The position numbers and the translations under genes are program-made. This document shows, piece after piece, positions 45,283 to 54,896 of a DNA stretch of 64,000 nucleotides (the stretch's first letter is position 1; each line of letters begins with the position of its first letter). The notes below the pieces were generated by a model. It saw only the letters and a program-made list of their open reading frames with translations, was not told where the DNA came from and searched no databases. This DNA is from a virus: the IMG/VR virus record IMGVR_UViG_3300005265_000001, positions 1-64,000 of that record; one strand, 5' to 3'.

Positions 45283-47658
45283 ATGGGTAGTTATGTATCA
45301 CCGGGTGGTTACGTTAGAGAAATAGATTGGAGTCTATATGCACGGTCTTTATCTTCAACTTCGGTTGGATTTATTGGTGCATTTGATAAGGGGCCAATAA
45401 ATGAGGCAACTTTAATTACTAATGTGGATGAATTAGTAAATGTTTTTGGCACACCAAATTTAAATACTTATGCGTGGGATGCCATAAAGCAATATTTAAG
45501 AAGTGGTAGAAGGGCTTGGGTTGTAAGAGTAGCGGATGATGATGCGGCAAAAGCAAAAATTGATGTAAATTCTGAAAATCAATATGGATTTATTTTGTCG
45601 TCAAATAAAAATTTGTTTACTTTTGATCCACCTTATGCTGGAACACTAAAAGGAAGTGAGGTTGAAACATATATTATAAATTCTTATGATGCCTTAAAAT
45701 TTAAGGTTGATGGGAGTGATATAGTTGCTGTTAATTTAACTTCTGGAATTAAAAGCGCACAAGCAATTGTAAATGAAATCAATTCACAAACAACTGGAAT
45801 TACGGCGGTTTATAATAATGGGTATGTTTGGGTTAAATCAAACACAATTGGAAGTTCATCTTCAATTGAGGCAATGGCGGTTGATTGTGTGAGACTTGAT
45901 GTTGAAAGTGTTTCAGGGGATTTTACAATTGGAGAAACAATTACAGGCGGAACGTCTGGGGCAACAGGGGTTTTATATGCCACAGATAATTCAACTTATA
46001 TGGATTTACATAGTGTAACAGGAACATTTTCGCCTTCCGAAACGGTTACAGGTGGAACATCTTCTGAAACGGCTGATATTACGGCGGCGGGTGTTCATGA
46101 AAGAACAGATGCAAATTCAACATTGGGATTTACAACAGGAACAGTTTACACTGGAAGTGACGGAAATAATACATTAAATGTTTCAATTGATGGCGGTGGG
46201 ACACAAACATTTAAAATGATTCCCGATACGGCAAATGAAACAATTTCCAAAACGGCACAACAAGTTGTAAATACTATCAATGCGTCAATTTCAGGCGGAA
46301 AGGCATATAAAACTTATGATGGAAGTGTCAAAATAGTCACAGATACGATTGGAAGTTCAGGTTCGGTTCAAGTTTTGTCTTCTTCAACGGCTGATACTGT
46401 TTTGGGATTTGATAATAATGTTCATTCTGGAAACGATTCAGCGGCTAAATGCTTTTCAGTGGAAGCTATTAATGAAGGTGTTTGGGGGAACAAAATATCT
46501 TTAATGATATCAACTGGAACAAGAACAAATACTTTTAGATTGGCCGTGATTTATGATTCAAAAACAGTTGAAGTTTTTAATAATCTTTCAAAGGTTCAAA
46601 CTTCAAGTGACTATTTTGTTAATAAAATCAATGGAGTATCAAGATATATTACAGTCACAGATAATACAGTTGAAACAAATATGCCGGCATTTGATACTTA
46701 TACTTTGGTTGGTGGAAATTCAGGAATTTCTTCTTTGAATGATGCTGATTATATAGGTATTAATACAGGGTCCACAAAAACAGGATTACAAATTTTTAGA
46801 AATGCGGAAAAATTGCAAATTAATTTACTTGCAATTCCTGGTATTTCAAGTGCGGCTGTAATTTCTGAAATGTTATCTTTGTGTGAGGATAGAGCCGATT
46901 GTATGGCAGTGGTTGATCCACCAAGGGGCTTGACACCACAAACAGTAGTTGATTGGCATAATGGAGAAGGAATTTGGTCTGGAAGTCATACGGCTTTTAA
47001 TTCAAGTTATGGGGCTTTATATTGGCCTTGGGTTAAAGTTTATGACAGTTATAATGAAATTGAAAAATGGGTTCCACCTTCAGGGTTTGCCTTGGATAGA
47101 ATGGCATATACTGATAAAATTGCGGAAGAGTGGTATGCACCTGCTGGATTTACACGTGGACGTTTAACAAATGTTCTTGGATTGGAATATGATACGTCAC
47201 AAGGTGACAGGGATTATATGTATTCCGATGGAAATGCTGTCAATCCAATTGTTGACTTTACACAAGAAGGTGTTGTAATTTGGGGTCAAAGAACACTTCA
47301 AAGAAAACCAACGGCACTTGATAGAGTTAATGTTAGACGGTTGTTACTTTATATTAGAAAAGTTGTAGCAACTACTACAAAATATTTCGTCTTTGAACCT
47401 AATGATAAATTATCATGGGCAAGATTACGAAATGCCCTTATTCCATATTTTGATTGGTTGTATGATCCTGAAACTGGTAGAGCATTGTATTATTACAAAA
47501 TTCAATGCGATAAAACAACCAACACAGATTTGGATATTAACAATGGAGTAATGAGGGTTAAAATCTTCTTACAACCGGTCAAAGCGGCTGAAATTATTGT
47601 ATCAGATTTGATTCTGTTACCAACAGGCGTGACTGCGGAAGATTATGTTATTTCATAA
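45283..47658 (+). CDS. Contractile tail sheath protein
   Basis: 791 residues. SPGGYVREIDWSLYARSLSS, then VGFIGAFDKGPINEATLITN and VFGTPNLNTYAWDAIKQYL, is the conserved start of phage sheath proteins; the end has VRRLLLYIRKVV and VMRVKIFLQPVKAAEIIV. The middle (~200-400) is a beta-rich insertion with repeated GGTSSETAD/GGTSGATG motifs that would face outward. Strong AAGGAGAG ribosome site. Confidence 0.92.
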   Translation: MGSYVSPGGYVREIDWSLYARSLSSTSVGFIGAFDKGPINEATLITNVDELVNVFGTPNLNTYAWDAIKQYLRSGRRAWVVRVADDDAAKAKIDVNSENQYGFILSSNKNLFTFDPPYAGTLKGSEVETYIINSYDALKFKVDGSDIVAVNLTSGIKSAQAIVNEINSQTTGITAVYNNGYVWVKSNTIGSSSSIEAMAVDCVRLDVESVSGDFTIGETITGGTSGATGVLYATDNSTYMDLHSVTGTFSPSETVTGGTSSETADITAAGVHERTDANSTLGFTTGTVYTGSDGNNTLNVSIDGGGTQTFKMIPDTANETISKTAQQVVNTINASISGGKAYKTYDGSVKIVTDTIGSSGSVQVLSSSTADTVLGFDNNVHSGNDSAAKCFSVEAINEGVWGNKISLMISTGTRTNTFRLAVIYDSKTVEVFNNLSKVQTSSDYFVNKINGVSRYITVTDNTVETNMPAFDTYTLVGGNSGISSLNDADYIGINTGSTKTGLQIFRNAEKLQINLLAIPGISSAAVISEMLSLCEDRADCMAVVDPPRGLTPQTVVDWHNGEGIWSGSHTAFNSSYGALYWPWVKVYDSYNEIEKWVPPSGFALDRMAYTDKIAEEWYAPAGFTRGRLTNVLGLEYDTSQGDRDYMYSDGNAVNPIVDFTQEGVVIWGQRTLQRKPTALDRVNVRRLLLYIRKVVATTTKYFVFEPNDKLSWARLRNALIPYFDWLYDPETGRALYYYKIQCDKTTNTDLDINNGVMRVKIFLQPVKAAEIIVSDLILLPTGVTAEDYVIS

Positions 47659-47683
47659 ATGGATGAATTAAATCCATTTTTCT
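47657..47683 (+). terminator. Hairpin terminator between sheath and tube
   Basis: AAATGGAT, 7-nt loop, ATCCATTT, then TTCTCTT; probably partial, since the tube gene has no promoter of its own. Confidence 0.6.
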
Positions 47684-47712
47684 CTTAAAAAACAAAATGG
47701 AGGATATATTAA

Positions 47713-48192
47713 ATGTTAAGAGCAACACATTTAACTACTAATTTTGAACCTCAAAGGAAATTTGATTTTGAGATAGATTTTGGGGATGATATTTTGAGAC
47801 TATCCGTTTCAAAGGCGTCTCTACCTTCGGGTTCAAATGAAGAAATTGAGTTAAAATATGGAAATGAAAGGGTATGGATTGCGGGTCAAGCTAATTGGGA
47901 AGCCTCTACGCTTGAAATTCGTGATACTCTTGATGCTGGAACGGCGGAAATTTTGTGGAATTGGCGTCGGCAAGTATATGATGAAGAAACGGGGGCAATT
48001 GGACGGGCGGCAACTTATAAAAGAGTTGGGTCTTTGTTTTTACTTGCACCCGATGGGTCTGATTATAGAGAATGGCAGTTAATTGGATGTTGGCCTCAAT
48101 CACTTAAAATGGGTGATTTGGATATGAGCGACAATAATATTGTTTTAATTGAGGCAACTATTCGATATGATAGGGCTGTCTTTTTGGGATAA
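47713..48192 (+). CDS. Tail tube protein
   Basis: 159 residues. FDFEIDFGDDILRLSVSKAS, then LEIRDTLDAGTAEILWNWRRQVYD and ALKMGDLDMSDNN-like end (LKMGDLDMSDNNIVLIEATIR), fits gp19-type tail tube subunits in size, motif and place after the sheath. AATGGAGG precedes the start. Confidence 0.9.
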   Translation: MLRATHLTTNFEPQRKFDFEIDFGDDILRLSVSKASLPSGSNEEIELKYGNERVWIAGQANWEASTLEIRDTLDAGTAEILWNWRRQVYDEETGAIGRAATYKRVGSLFLLAPDGSDYREWQLIGCWPQSLKMGDLDMSDNNIVLIEATIRYDRAVFLG

Positions 48193-48232
48193 TCAAAAAA
48201 TATATTTTAAATCTTTAAAAGGAGATAAATAA

Positions 48233-48967
48233 ATGAGTGAAGTTATTAATCTGCCTTCAAATGGATGTTTTGGTTACGATAGTGAAATTTCAATTAAAGA
48301 AATGAGGGTTGGGGAAGAAAAATTACTTTCTAAAATTAACAAAGTCAATTTTACAAGAACAATGATGGACATTTTTGCACGGTTAATAGATGGAAAAGAC
48401 ATTGATTTTGTGAAAAATATGTTAATTTCAGATGGAAATTATTTGTATATGAAAATACGGGAATATACATACACCCCAAAATATGAATTTTCTGTAAAAT
48501 GTTCAAATTGTGGTGAAATTATCAAAAATGAAATTGATATTCCCGATGATTTAAACATTACAGTTGCAGAATGTGATAAAATAGAAGGTGATGGAGAAAT
48601 TACATTTACACTACCCAAATCTTCCGATGAAATTACATATCGGTTTATAAGATATGCAGATCAAATTAAAATTGAAAACAATATTAGACGATTAAAATCA
48701 AGTGACAGTGCTATTGATTATATTTTTTCAATAGCATACGCAATTAAAACAGTGAATGGCAATGAAATGAAAATTACTGAAAAACTGAAATATGTTGAAA
48801 ATCTATCAAGTTATGATTACTCATATTTACAAGAATATGTCAATTCCTTAACACCCGGTGTTGACCCATTTATAAATGTAGAATGTGGTGAATGTGGCTA
48901 TGAAGATAGATATTTGATGCCATTCAATGAACACTTTTTTCGTCCAAGAGTTATTCGGAAATCCTAA
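48233..48967 (+). CDS. gp26-like baseplate/tail assembly protein
   Basis: 244 residues. Opens INLPSNGCFGYDSEISIKEM and contains two zinc-ribbon halves, VKCSNCGEI and VECGECGYEDRYLMPF, as in T4 gp26-type proteins. Its place between tube and tape measure is that of tail assembly chaperones. The 3' end has TTT TTT CGT, a possible +1 slippery site leading into the frame at 48927-49124. Confidence 0.72.
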   Translation: MSEVINLPSNGCFGYDSEISIKEMRVGEEKLLSKINKVNFTRTMMDIFARLIDGKDIDFVKNMLISDGNYLYMKIREYTYTPKYEFSVKCSNCGEIIKNEIDIPDDLNITVAECDKIEGDGEITFTLPKSSDEITYRFIRYADQIKIENNIRRLKSSDSAIDYIFSIAYAIKTVNGNEMKITEKLKYVENLSSYDYSYLQEYVNSLTPGVDPFINVECGECGYEDRYLMPFNEHFFRPRVIRKS

Positions 48968-49124
48968 TTTAGCCGAAATACTTTCAATTCAATATTATTT
49001 ATCAAAATTCCTTCACCTTTCTATTAGTGAACAGGATATTTTAAATGTTTCAGAATTTCAATTCTTTTGGGAAAAGTTGAAAGAAGAAAATGAACAACAG
49101 GAATATGTAGAAGATGGCTACTAA
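48927..49124 (+). CDS. gp51/chaperone-extension-like frame, possibly translated by +1 frameshift
   Basis: 65 residues from ATG 48927, or more likely an extension of the 48233 protein: at TTT-TTT-C a +1 slip gives FFVQELFGNPNLAEILSIQ in this frame. KFLHLSISEQDILNVSEFQF followed by FWEKLKEE is typical of the second product of tail assembly chaperone pairs. There is no clear ribosome site for ATG 48927. Overlaps the tape measure start by 11 nt. Confidence 0.6.
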   Translation: MNTFFVQELFGNPNLAEILSIQYYLSKFLHLSISEQDILNVSEFQFFWEKLKEENEQQEYVEDGY

Positions 49125-51642
49125 AGACACAGAAAAAACAGAAGCATTAACCGGGGATTTTGAGCAAGATATTAAACGGCCAAAGGCTGTAATAAAAGAC
49201 ATTCTTTCAATGCTTGAATTACTTTCCCAACGGGGGGGTAAAACAGGCAAATCTTTTGAGGGAATGTATAATATTATAAAGGACGTTTCATCATTAAAAT
49301 TAAGTAAAGAACAAATTGAAAAGTTGACAGGTGTTTTATATGGATATGGTCAGACAATGGCTGACATATCTAATAAAGGTGAAACGTGGAACACTATTAA
49401 TAATGCTTTGGCATATACAATGAACATGCGGTTACGTGGTGTTCTTGAAAATTTGATGAGGGATTTTACGGAAGTTAGAAAAGAAGGTTCCAAAACAAAT
49501 GCTGTAATTAAGGCCATTATTGGAAACATTGTAAAATATGGTAGAATGTATTTAGGTATTCATACATTCAGAAAGTCTTTTTTAATGACGGCACATTTAC
49601 AAGATGAGGCAGTTGAACTTACTGAATTAACTGATAAATACAAAAATGTATTTGAAGCACGTCGGGCACTTATCAAATTTTTTAATCAAATTCCTATTTA
49701 TGCCGAAAATGCTGTGAAGGTTTTGGGGGAATTGTGGAAAAGTGGGTTTACAGGTGGAAAAGAGAAGGCGGAAGAATTTGCAATGGGAATTGCCAAAATA
49801 TTTCAAGCGGTCAAGTATTTAAATAATGAAGTTTTGGTTAAAGGTGCCGTTGGGTTTGAAAAAGTGGGCCTTTCAATCCATGCTTATCAAACCATAGTGG
49901 GAAACTTAATTCAATTAAAACGCCATGCACAAGCCACAACTGAACAAATCAATAGAGCTTTACAGGATGCAGTGGAAAATCATGCAACTTTAGCGTCAAT
50001 AGCAAAAGAACAACATAAAAATTTAGTAGAAGTTGTAAGTGATTATAATAGAGCGTCAATTGCGGCCAATAAACTTGGAAAGGGTGGTAATGAATTATTT
50101 CAACAAATGTTCAAAGCATATAGAACTAAAGATTATGCTGTTTTAATGGATTTATTTGGGCCAAAATTGGGAAAAATGGTCACTGTTACAATAGATCAAA
50201 TGAGAAAAGGTGGAAAAGGATTTACTGAAACTTTTGATGCAATGTTAAAAACAATAATGAGAAGTGGAAATTTTAATGAGGCACTTCTTAAACACTTAGG
50301 TTTTGATGTTTCAACGGAACAAATTAAAAGATTTAGATTGCAATATGATAGATTTATGAAATCCGCAAAACATATTGATTTTGAGGCGGGAGCTGAGCAT
50401 TTTGAAGAAGCTGTTCATAAATATGAAAAAACATGGGAAGCATTTAATAAAAATTTTGTAAATCAATTTAAAGGTGCATTTTTAACAGTTGGAACATATT
50501 TACTTGATTTTTTTAACAAACATAAAGAAACTATTAATAAATTTTTACATACAATTTCCGGGTTTATCAAAAATCACCCCATTGTTACAATGTTAGCGGG
50601 TGGGGCTTTAACATTTGGGTCCGGAAGTTTGATTAAAACATTATTTAGTAAGATTTTTGGGGGATTTTTTGGAAAAGGTGTGTCTGATAATACCAAAAAA
50701 ACCGCCACAAACACAGGTCGTATTTATAGACTTTTATTAAGAGGTGGTATGTTTGAAGGCGGGGCAATTACAAAATTAAGAGGGGCAATTTTATCAAGAT
50801 TGGGAATTGATAGTTTCAAATCAATGTTTACGGCAAGTTTGCCCGCTATGTTTTCAAATTTATTTGGTGGTGGAATGATAGGAAGTATTGCTGGAATAGT
50901 TGGTCCTATTGTAATGGTTATATTGGGATCAATTGCAGTTTATACAATTGTTTCCAAAATTTTCAAATTTTTTGGATGGGATAAAAAAATAGAAGAGGCA
51001 AGTGCAAAATTTTTCAATGATGTTGAAAGGGAACGTAAAAAAATTACAGGATTTTATGAAAAAGAAAGAGTGGCAAAACAAGAAAAAGTTTATCTTGATG
51101 TTCATAAAGGGGATATAATCAAGTGGAAAAATGAATTAGTAAAGGCCGGATTGATATCAAGTGGCGAAAAATATGGGCTTGGAGAAAGTTTATCAAAAAT
51201 TTGGCAAGCAAAACAAATGGGATTAAATGGAACAGAAAATTTAACAAATAAAGAAATGGTTATAATTGCACGCAAAATGGAAAATGAAAGATGGGGCGGA
51301 AAAACATATTCGGCTTGGGATAGGGGTATATTAACACTTTATCAACTTGAATCATATTTACCATTTTTGAAAAAATATAGTCAAAAACGGGCCGCTGAAT
51401 ATATAGAAAGAGAAAAACTTGTCACAACAGAAGGACGTGGACCTGTAACTTTAAATGATGTTAGACAAGTAATTGAAATCCCAGAAGCCAAAGAATTATC
51501 AAGTTCCGCACAAAATTTACAAATATCTTCTGATAATTTGAATAAAGCAACAGATAAATTATTAGCATTGGTAAATGGTATTCCAACATTAAACCATTCA
51601 ACTCAAAACCAAAGTCTTGCGAGATCATGGGGGGTTCCTTAA
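49114..51642 (+). CDS. Tail tape measure protein
   Basis: 842 residues, the longest gene of the tail block, mostly helical with hydrophobic segments (TMLAGGALTFGSGSLI near 495; MIGSIAGIVGPIVMVILGSI near 590). The place after the chaperone pair and before baseplate hub genes is diagnostic. It would set tail length. No lytic domain is recognised. Confidence 0.85.
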   Translation: MATKDTEKTEALTGDFEQDIKRPKAVIKDILSMLELLSQRGGKTGKSFEGMYNIIKDVSSLKLSKEQIEKLTGVLYGYGQTMADISNKGETWNTINNALAYTMNMRLRGVLENLMRDFTEVRKEGSKTNAVIKAIIGNIVKYGRMYLGIHTFRKSFLMTAHLQDEAVELTELTDKYKNVFEARRALIKFFNQIPIYAENAVKVLGELWKSGFTGGKEKAEEFAMGIAKIFQAVKYLNNEVLVKGAVGFEKVGLSIHAYQTIVGNLIQLKRHAQATTEQINRALQDAVENHATLASIAKEQHKNLVEVVSDYNRASIAANKLGKGGNELFQQMFKAYRTKDYAVLMDLFGPKLGKMVTVTIDQMRKGGKGFTETFDAMLKTIMRSGNFNEALLKHLGFDVSTEQIKRFRLQYDRFMKSAKHIDFEAGAEHFEEAVHKYEKTWEAFNKNFVNQFKGAFLTVGTYLLDFFNKHKETINKFLHTISGFIKNHPIVTMLAGGALTFGSGSLIKTLFSKIFGGFFGKGVSDNTKKTATNTGRIYRLLLRGGMFEGGAITKLRGAILSRLGIDSFKSMFTASLPAMFSNLFGGGMIGSIAGIVGPIVMVILGSIAVYTIVSKIFKFFGWDKKIEEASAKFFNDVERERKKITGFYEKERVAKQEKVYLDVHKGDIIKWKNELVKAGLISSGEKYGLGESLSKIWQAKQMGLNGTENLTNKEMVIIARKMENERWGGKTYSAWDRGILTLYQLESYLPFLKKYSQKRAAEYIEREKLVTTEGRGPVTLNDVRQVIEIPEAKELSSSAQNLQISSDNLNKATDKLLALVNGIPTLNHSTQNQSLARSWGVP

Positions 51643-51647
51643 AATAA

Positions 51648-52166
51648 ATGAATAGCACAGAATTTTTAAATCAATGTTACATAAAAGACCTGGTTGATGA
51701 ATGGATTTATAAATTTCAATTGATGCCAAATGAAATAACACTTGAAAAAGGAACTAATTGGGAAGATGTGGAAATTCCTGGGCGGTCTGTTCCACTAAAA
51801 TTTTATAGGTCGTCAAATTCTGAAAAATTATTATTAAATTTGCAATTAGTAACATCTATGTTTCAAGGGGATAATGCTGAGGCTATGGTTTATCAAGCTA
51901 TAAGAAATTTAAAATCAATGCCTTATCCTGATTATTCTGGAAGATATGTTAAACCACCGCATAAATATTTAATTGTGATTAGTAACACTTTTAATGACCC
52001 AACTTTTGATATGTATCAATATATTGCAGTTTGTCGAAATGTTAGAGTCACTTATAAATTACCTTATGATTTTACAAGCGGTCGATCAATGTATGTTGAA
52101 GTTCAAGCGGATTTTGAAGAGGTAAGAGATGAACCTTATGATTTGAATATAATTAGAGGTGTTTAA
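51648..52166 (+). CDS. Baseplate/tail hub structural protein
   Basis: 172 residues. FQLMPNEITLEKGTNWEDVE, then IPGRSVPLKFYRSSNSEKLL and YPDYSGRYVKPPHKYLIV, matches a conserved protein found between tape measure and LysM/gp53-like genes in contractile phages, probably a tail-tube initiator or hub connector. Note PPHKYL here is a chance likeness to the tag. Confidence 0.65.
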   Translation: MNSTEFLNQCYIKDLVDEWIYKFQLMPNEITLEKGTNWEDVEIPGRSVPLKFYRSSNSEKLLLNLQLVTSMFQGDNAEAMVYQAIRNLKSMPYPDYSGRYVKPPHKYLIVISNTFNDPTFDMYQYIAVCRNVRVTYKLPYDFTSGRSMYVEVQADFEEVRDEPYDLNIIRGV

Positions 52167-52168
52167 AA

Positions 52169-52528
52169 TTGTTAAATATCAGTAAAAAACAATCAAAACA
52201 TTTAAAATATGAGGTAAATACTGTTGATGATAAGTTACTTTCAGATGATAAATCAAGATATTATGGTTTGAAATTTTTAGAATCGGCGGTTGTTACGGAT
52301 TCCTTGTGGATTGAAAGTTTTGAAAGAAAAGAAATTCCTGAAAGTGATAATGATTTATACATAGAATTTCAAAAAGGTGACAGATTAGATTTATTATCAT
52401 TTCATTATTATGGAACTTCAAGGTTATGGTGGGCTATTGCAATAGCCAATAATATCCAAAACCCATTTAAAGAAATAAAACCGGGAACAATGATTCGGAT
52501 TCCCGATATAAATTTAATTAGAAGGTAG
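52169..52528 (+). CDS. LysM/gp53-like baseplate protein
   Basis: 119 residues from TTG 52169 with GAGGTG upstream. IEFQKGDRLDLLSFHYYGTS, then RLWWAIAIANNIQNPF and IKPGTMIRIPD, is a LysM-type fold as in gp53 baseplate wedge or hub proteins. Confidence 0.72.
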   Translation: MLNISKKQSKHLKYEVNTVDDKLLSDDKSRYYGLKFLESAVVTDSLWIESFERKEIPESDNDLYIEFQKGDRLDLLSFHYYGTSRLWWAIAIANNIQNPFKEIKPGTMIRIPDINLIRR

Positions 52529-52533
52529 GTTCC

Positions 52534-53928
52534 ATGTTCAATTATAATCAATACATACCCCAACCCGCTTTTGGGTTTGTTCATTTTGAATTGTTTAATA
52601 GAAATAAAAAAGTTGTATTGAAAACTCCAAGTATAAATGAAAAATTAAATTCAAGAATAATTGAAATGCAATACACACGGAACATGGCGAATAGAGCCAA
52701 TCAATTGACATTTAAATTGTTTGATGAAACATGGGGGGAACTTGAAGACGATATTATTGAAATTTATAGAGATGATGATTCAAGATTGTTGTTAAAATAT
52801 GGGTGGATAGGAAATGATGGCGAAATTTATGAATCTCAGTATTATTCTTTATCTTTGACACATATTCGACCTGAATTTAGAATTGATGGACTTATTTTAA
52901 CTTTTGATGCTATTTCAAATGTAGATGATTTTTTTCAAAACAAATTCAAATATAATACATTTGCTTTAAAGGAATTTGCGTGTAGGCATTTACCATATTT
53001 GAATCAATATCTTAAAATGGATCATAAAACATCTAAAGTAAATGCTGATTTAATAGAAAGGTCTCCCGTTTCCCCTTCGGATGTAGTAAAAGCCTTTGCA
53101 ATATTTAAAAAATTTGATTATGATATTGATGAAACTCATATTGTTTTGCACCATTGGTCCCATACAAAAACGATTAGACAACCTTGGGTTCCACCAATGA
53201 ATGATGTTACAATTGGGAGCTATATAAAAGATGAAATTCTACCAATTTCATGTGGTAGAAACAATAAACCTGGATATTATTTTTGGGTTGAAGACGGGGA
53301 AGAAAGGCCAAAAATAATTTTTAAACAAATGAAAGAAAGTGATGATGTTTTGAAATATATATATTTAAGAGAAGAAAATAGTGAAGTGATAAGTTTTAGT
53401 CCCGTTTTATTAGGAAAATTTGCAAGTTTAAAAACACCTTCTGAATCAATGCAATATGTAGATTTGCAAACAGGGCACAAAAAAATCATACTGAAACATG
53501 CGGAGAGGGTTAATTGTGGTGGAAATAATCATTTGCCAATTGATAAAATAGGCGGGAATTATGTTACTTTGAAAAAAAGAGATAATGACACAATACCAGA
53601 AAAAGAAAAAATTGCGAAAAACACACATAATATTAAAGATCAACATCACACCCTTGAAATGAGTGAAATTAAAACGGCGCATAGTATGATTTATGATATG
53701 AATACAACTTTTGAGGCGGAATTGCGTATAATTTGCAACCCTAAATTAAATCCATACGCAACAATTTATGTAGAAGTTCCAAAACCAAACGGGGAACTTC
53801 ATTATGCAAGTGGGCAATATAGAATAACCGAAATCACAGATAGATATGTTAATGGTGTTTTGGAATCAACTATAAAATTGATAAGAAATTCACTTTTAAC
53901 ACAATCACAACAAGTGGTGAAAGACTAA
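52534..53928 (+). CDS. gp27/gpD-like baseplate hub protein
   Basis: 464 residues. IIEMQYTRNMANRANQLTFK, then DIIEIYRDDDSRLLLKYGW, is the start of gp27/late-control-D-type hubs that form the ring holding the spike. Length and position before the gp5-like gene agree. It ends in a TAATG overlap. Confidence 0.75.
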   Translation: MFNYNQYIPQPAFGFVHFELFNRNKKVVLKTPSINEKLNSRIIEMQYTRNMANRANQLTFKLFDETWGELEDDIIEIYRDDDSRLLLKYGWIGNDGEIYESQYYSLSLTHIRPEFRIDGLILTFDAISNVDDFFQNKFKYNTFALKEFACRHLPYLNQYLKMDHKTSKVNADLIERSPVSPSDVVKAFAIFKKFDYDIDETHIVLHHWSHTKTIRQPWVPPMNDVTIGSYIKDEILPISCGRNNKPGYYFWVEDGEERPKIIFKQMKESDDVLKYIYLREENSEVISFSPVLLGKFASLKTPSESMQYVDLQTGHKKIILKHAERVNCGGNNHLPIDKIGGNYVTLKKRDNDTIPEKEKIAKNTHNIKDQHHTLEMSEIKTAHSMIYDMNTTFEAELRIICNPKLNPYATIYVEVPKPNGELHYASGQYRITEITDRYVNGVLESTIKLIRNSLLTQSQQVVKD

Positions 53929-54896
53929 TGATAACAGGAATTTTTTTAGCAACAGTTGAATATAATCTTGACCCATTACAAAGGGGGAGAATAAAGGTAA
54001 GAGTCAATGGAATTGATGATATGGATAAACCAGTTGATGATTTGAATTGGGCGGAAATTATTAATATTGGGGGGGCTGGAAATGATTTTGGAAATATAAA
54101 TATCCCTGAAGTGGGTTCAACTGTTTACGTTTCTTTTTTAAATGGTGATCCTAATAAACCTTTGGTTTTGGGGGGATATTATCAACATTCGGCAAATGAT
54201 AAAAATTATGTTTTTAATGAGGAAAGTGAAAAATTAAGAGAAAATATTTATGAAGATGTTGGAGAAATGTGGGCTGTTACTACAACTCCAATTATACCAA
54301 CACCGCATAATATTAATGAATATCCAATAGAAAGTCAAACATTATTGAATAATCAACCAACAAAAAGATTATCAAAAACTTTAAAAGGGCACACAATTTT
54401 AATTGATGATATGGATGGAGAAGAGTCTTTTGAAATTATAGACAGGGCGGGGCAACTTTTAAAATTCAGGGCGAATGTTATAAAGAATCACAATGCACTT
54501 AACAAAAACAGACGTGGTATAAAAAGAGCGGATGCAAAAAACACCTTTTCAAATGATATTTTTGAAGATAGTGGAACCGAAATTGATTTACTTGACATAA
54601 AAGGGCAAGGACTTAAAATCAAATCCAAAAAACACTTGGAAGAAATAAACATAAAATCTATTTCAAAAGATAGCACACAGGAAATTCAATTAAATTCAGG
54701 AAAAGATGATTTTAACATAACAATAAAAAACAAAAATTCTCAATCAACTATTAGAATAAATAATGGAGAAGTTTCTATATTTTCAAATGGCAACATAAAT
54801 ATCATATCGGACAAAAACATTGTAATGAGTGGCAAACAAATAATAACAAATGAAACAAATGAAATTGATGATGAATTTTTTACGGGAAAAGACTAA
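53928..54896 (+). CDS. gp5/VgrG-like baseplate spike protein
   Basis: 322 residues. The N-terminal OB fold has LDPLQRGRIKVRVNGIDD, then NIPEVGSTVYVSFLNGDPNK and LVLGGYYQ, as in gp5/gpV/VgrG. There is no lysozyme domain. The C-terminal part from ~170 is a repetitive beta structure (IKSKKHLEEINIKSISKD; INNGEVSIFSNGNINIISD), fitting a trimeric beta-helix needle. Confidence 0.8.
   Translation: MITGIFLATVEYNLDPLQRGRIKVRVNGIDDMDKPVDDLNWAEIINIGGAGNDFGNINIPEVGSTVYVSFLNGDPNKPLVLGGYYQHSANDKNYVFNEESEKLRENIYEDVGEMWAVTTTPIIPTPHNINEYPIESQTLLNNQPTKRLSKTLKGHTILIDDMDGEESFEIIDRAGQLLKFRANVIKNHNALNKNRRGIKRADAKNTFSNDIFEDSGTEIDLLDIKGQGLKIKSKKHLEEINIKSISKDSTQEIQLNSGKDDFNITIKNKNSQSTIRINNGEVSIFSNGNINIISDKNIVMSGKQIITNETNEIDDEFFTGKD

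Noticed and set aside
51948-51980. PPHKYL in the baseplate protein at 51648 looks like the effector tag.
   Set aside because: It is internal, lacks the WxYxYK part, and belongs to a conserved baseplate sequence; chance likeness.
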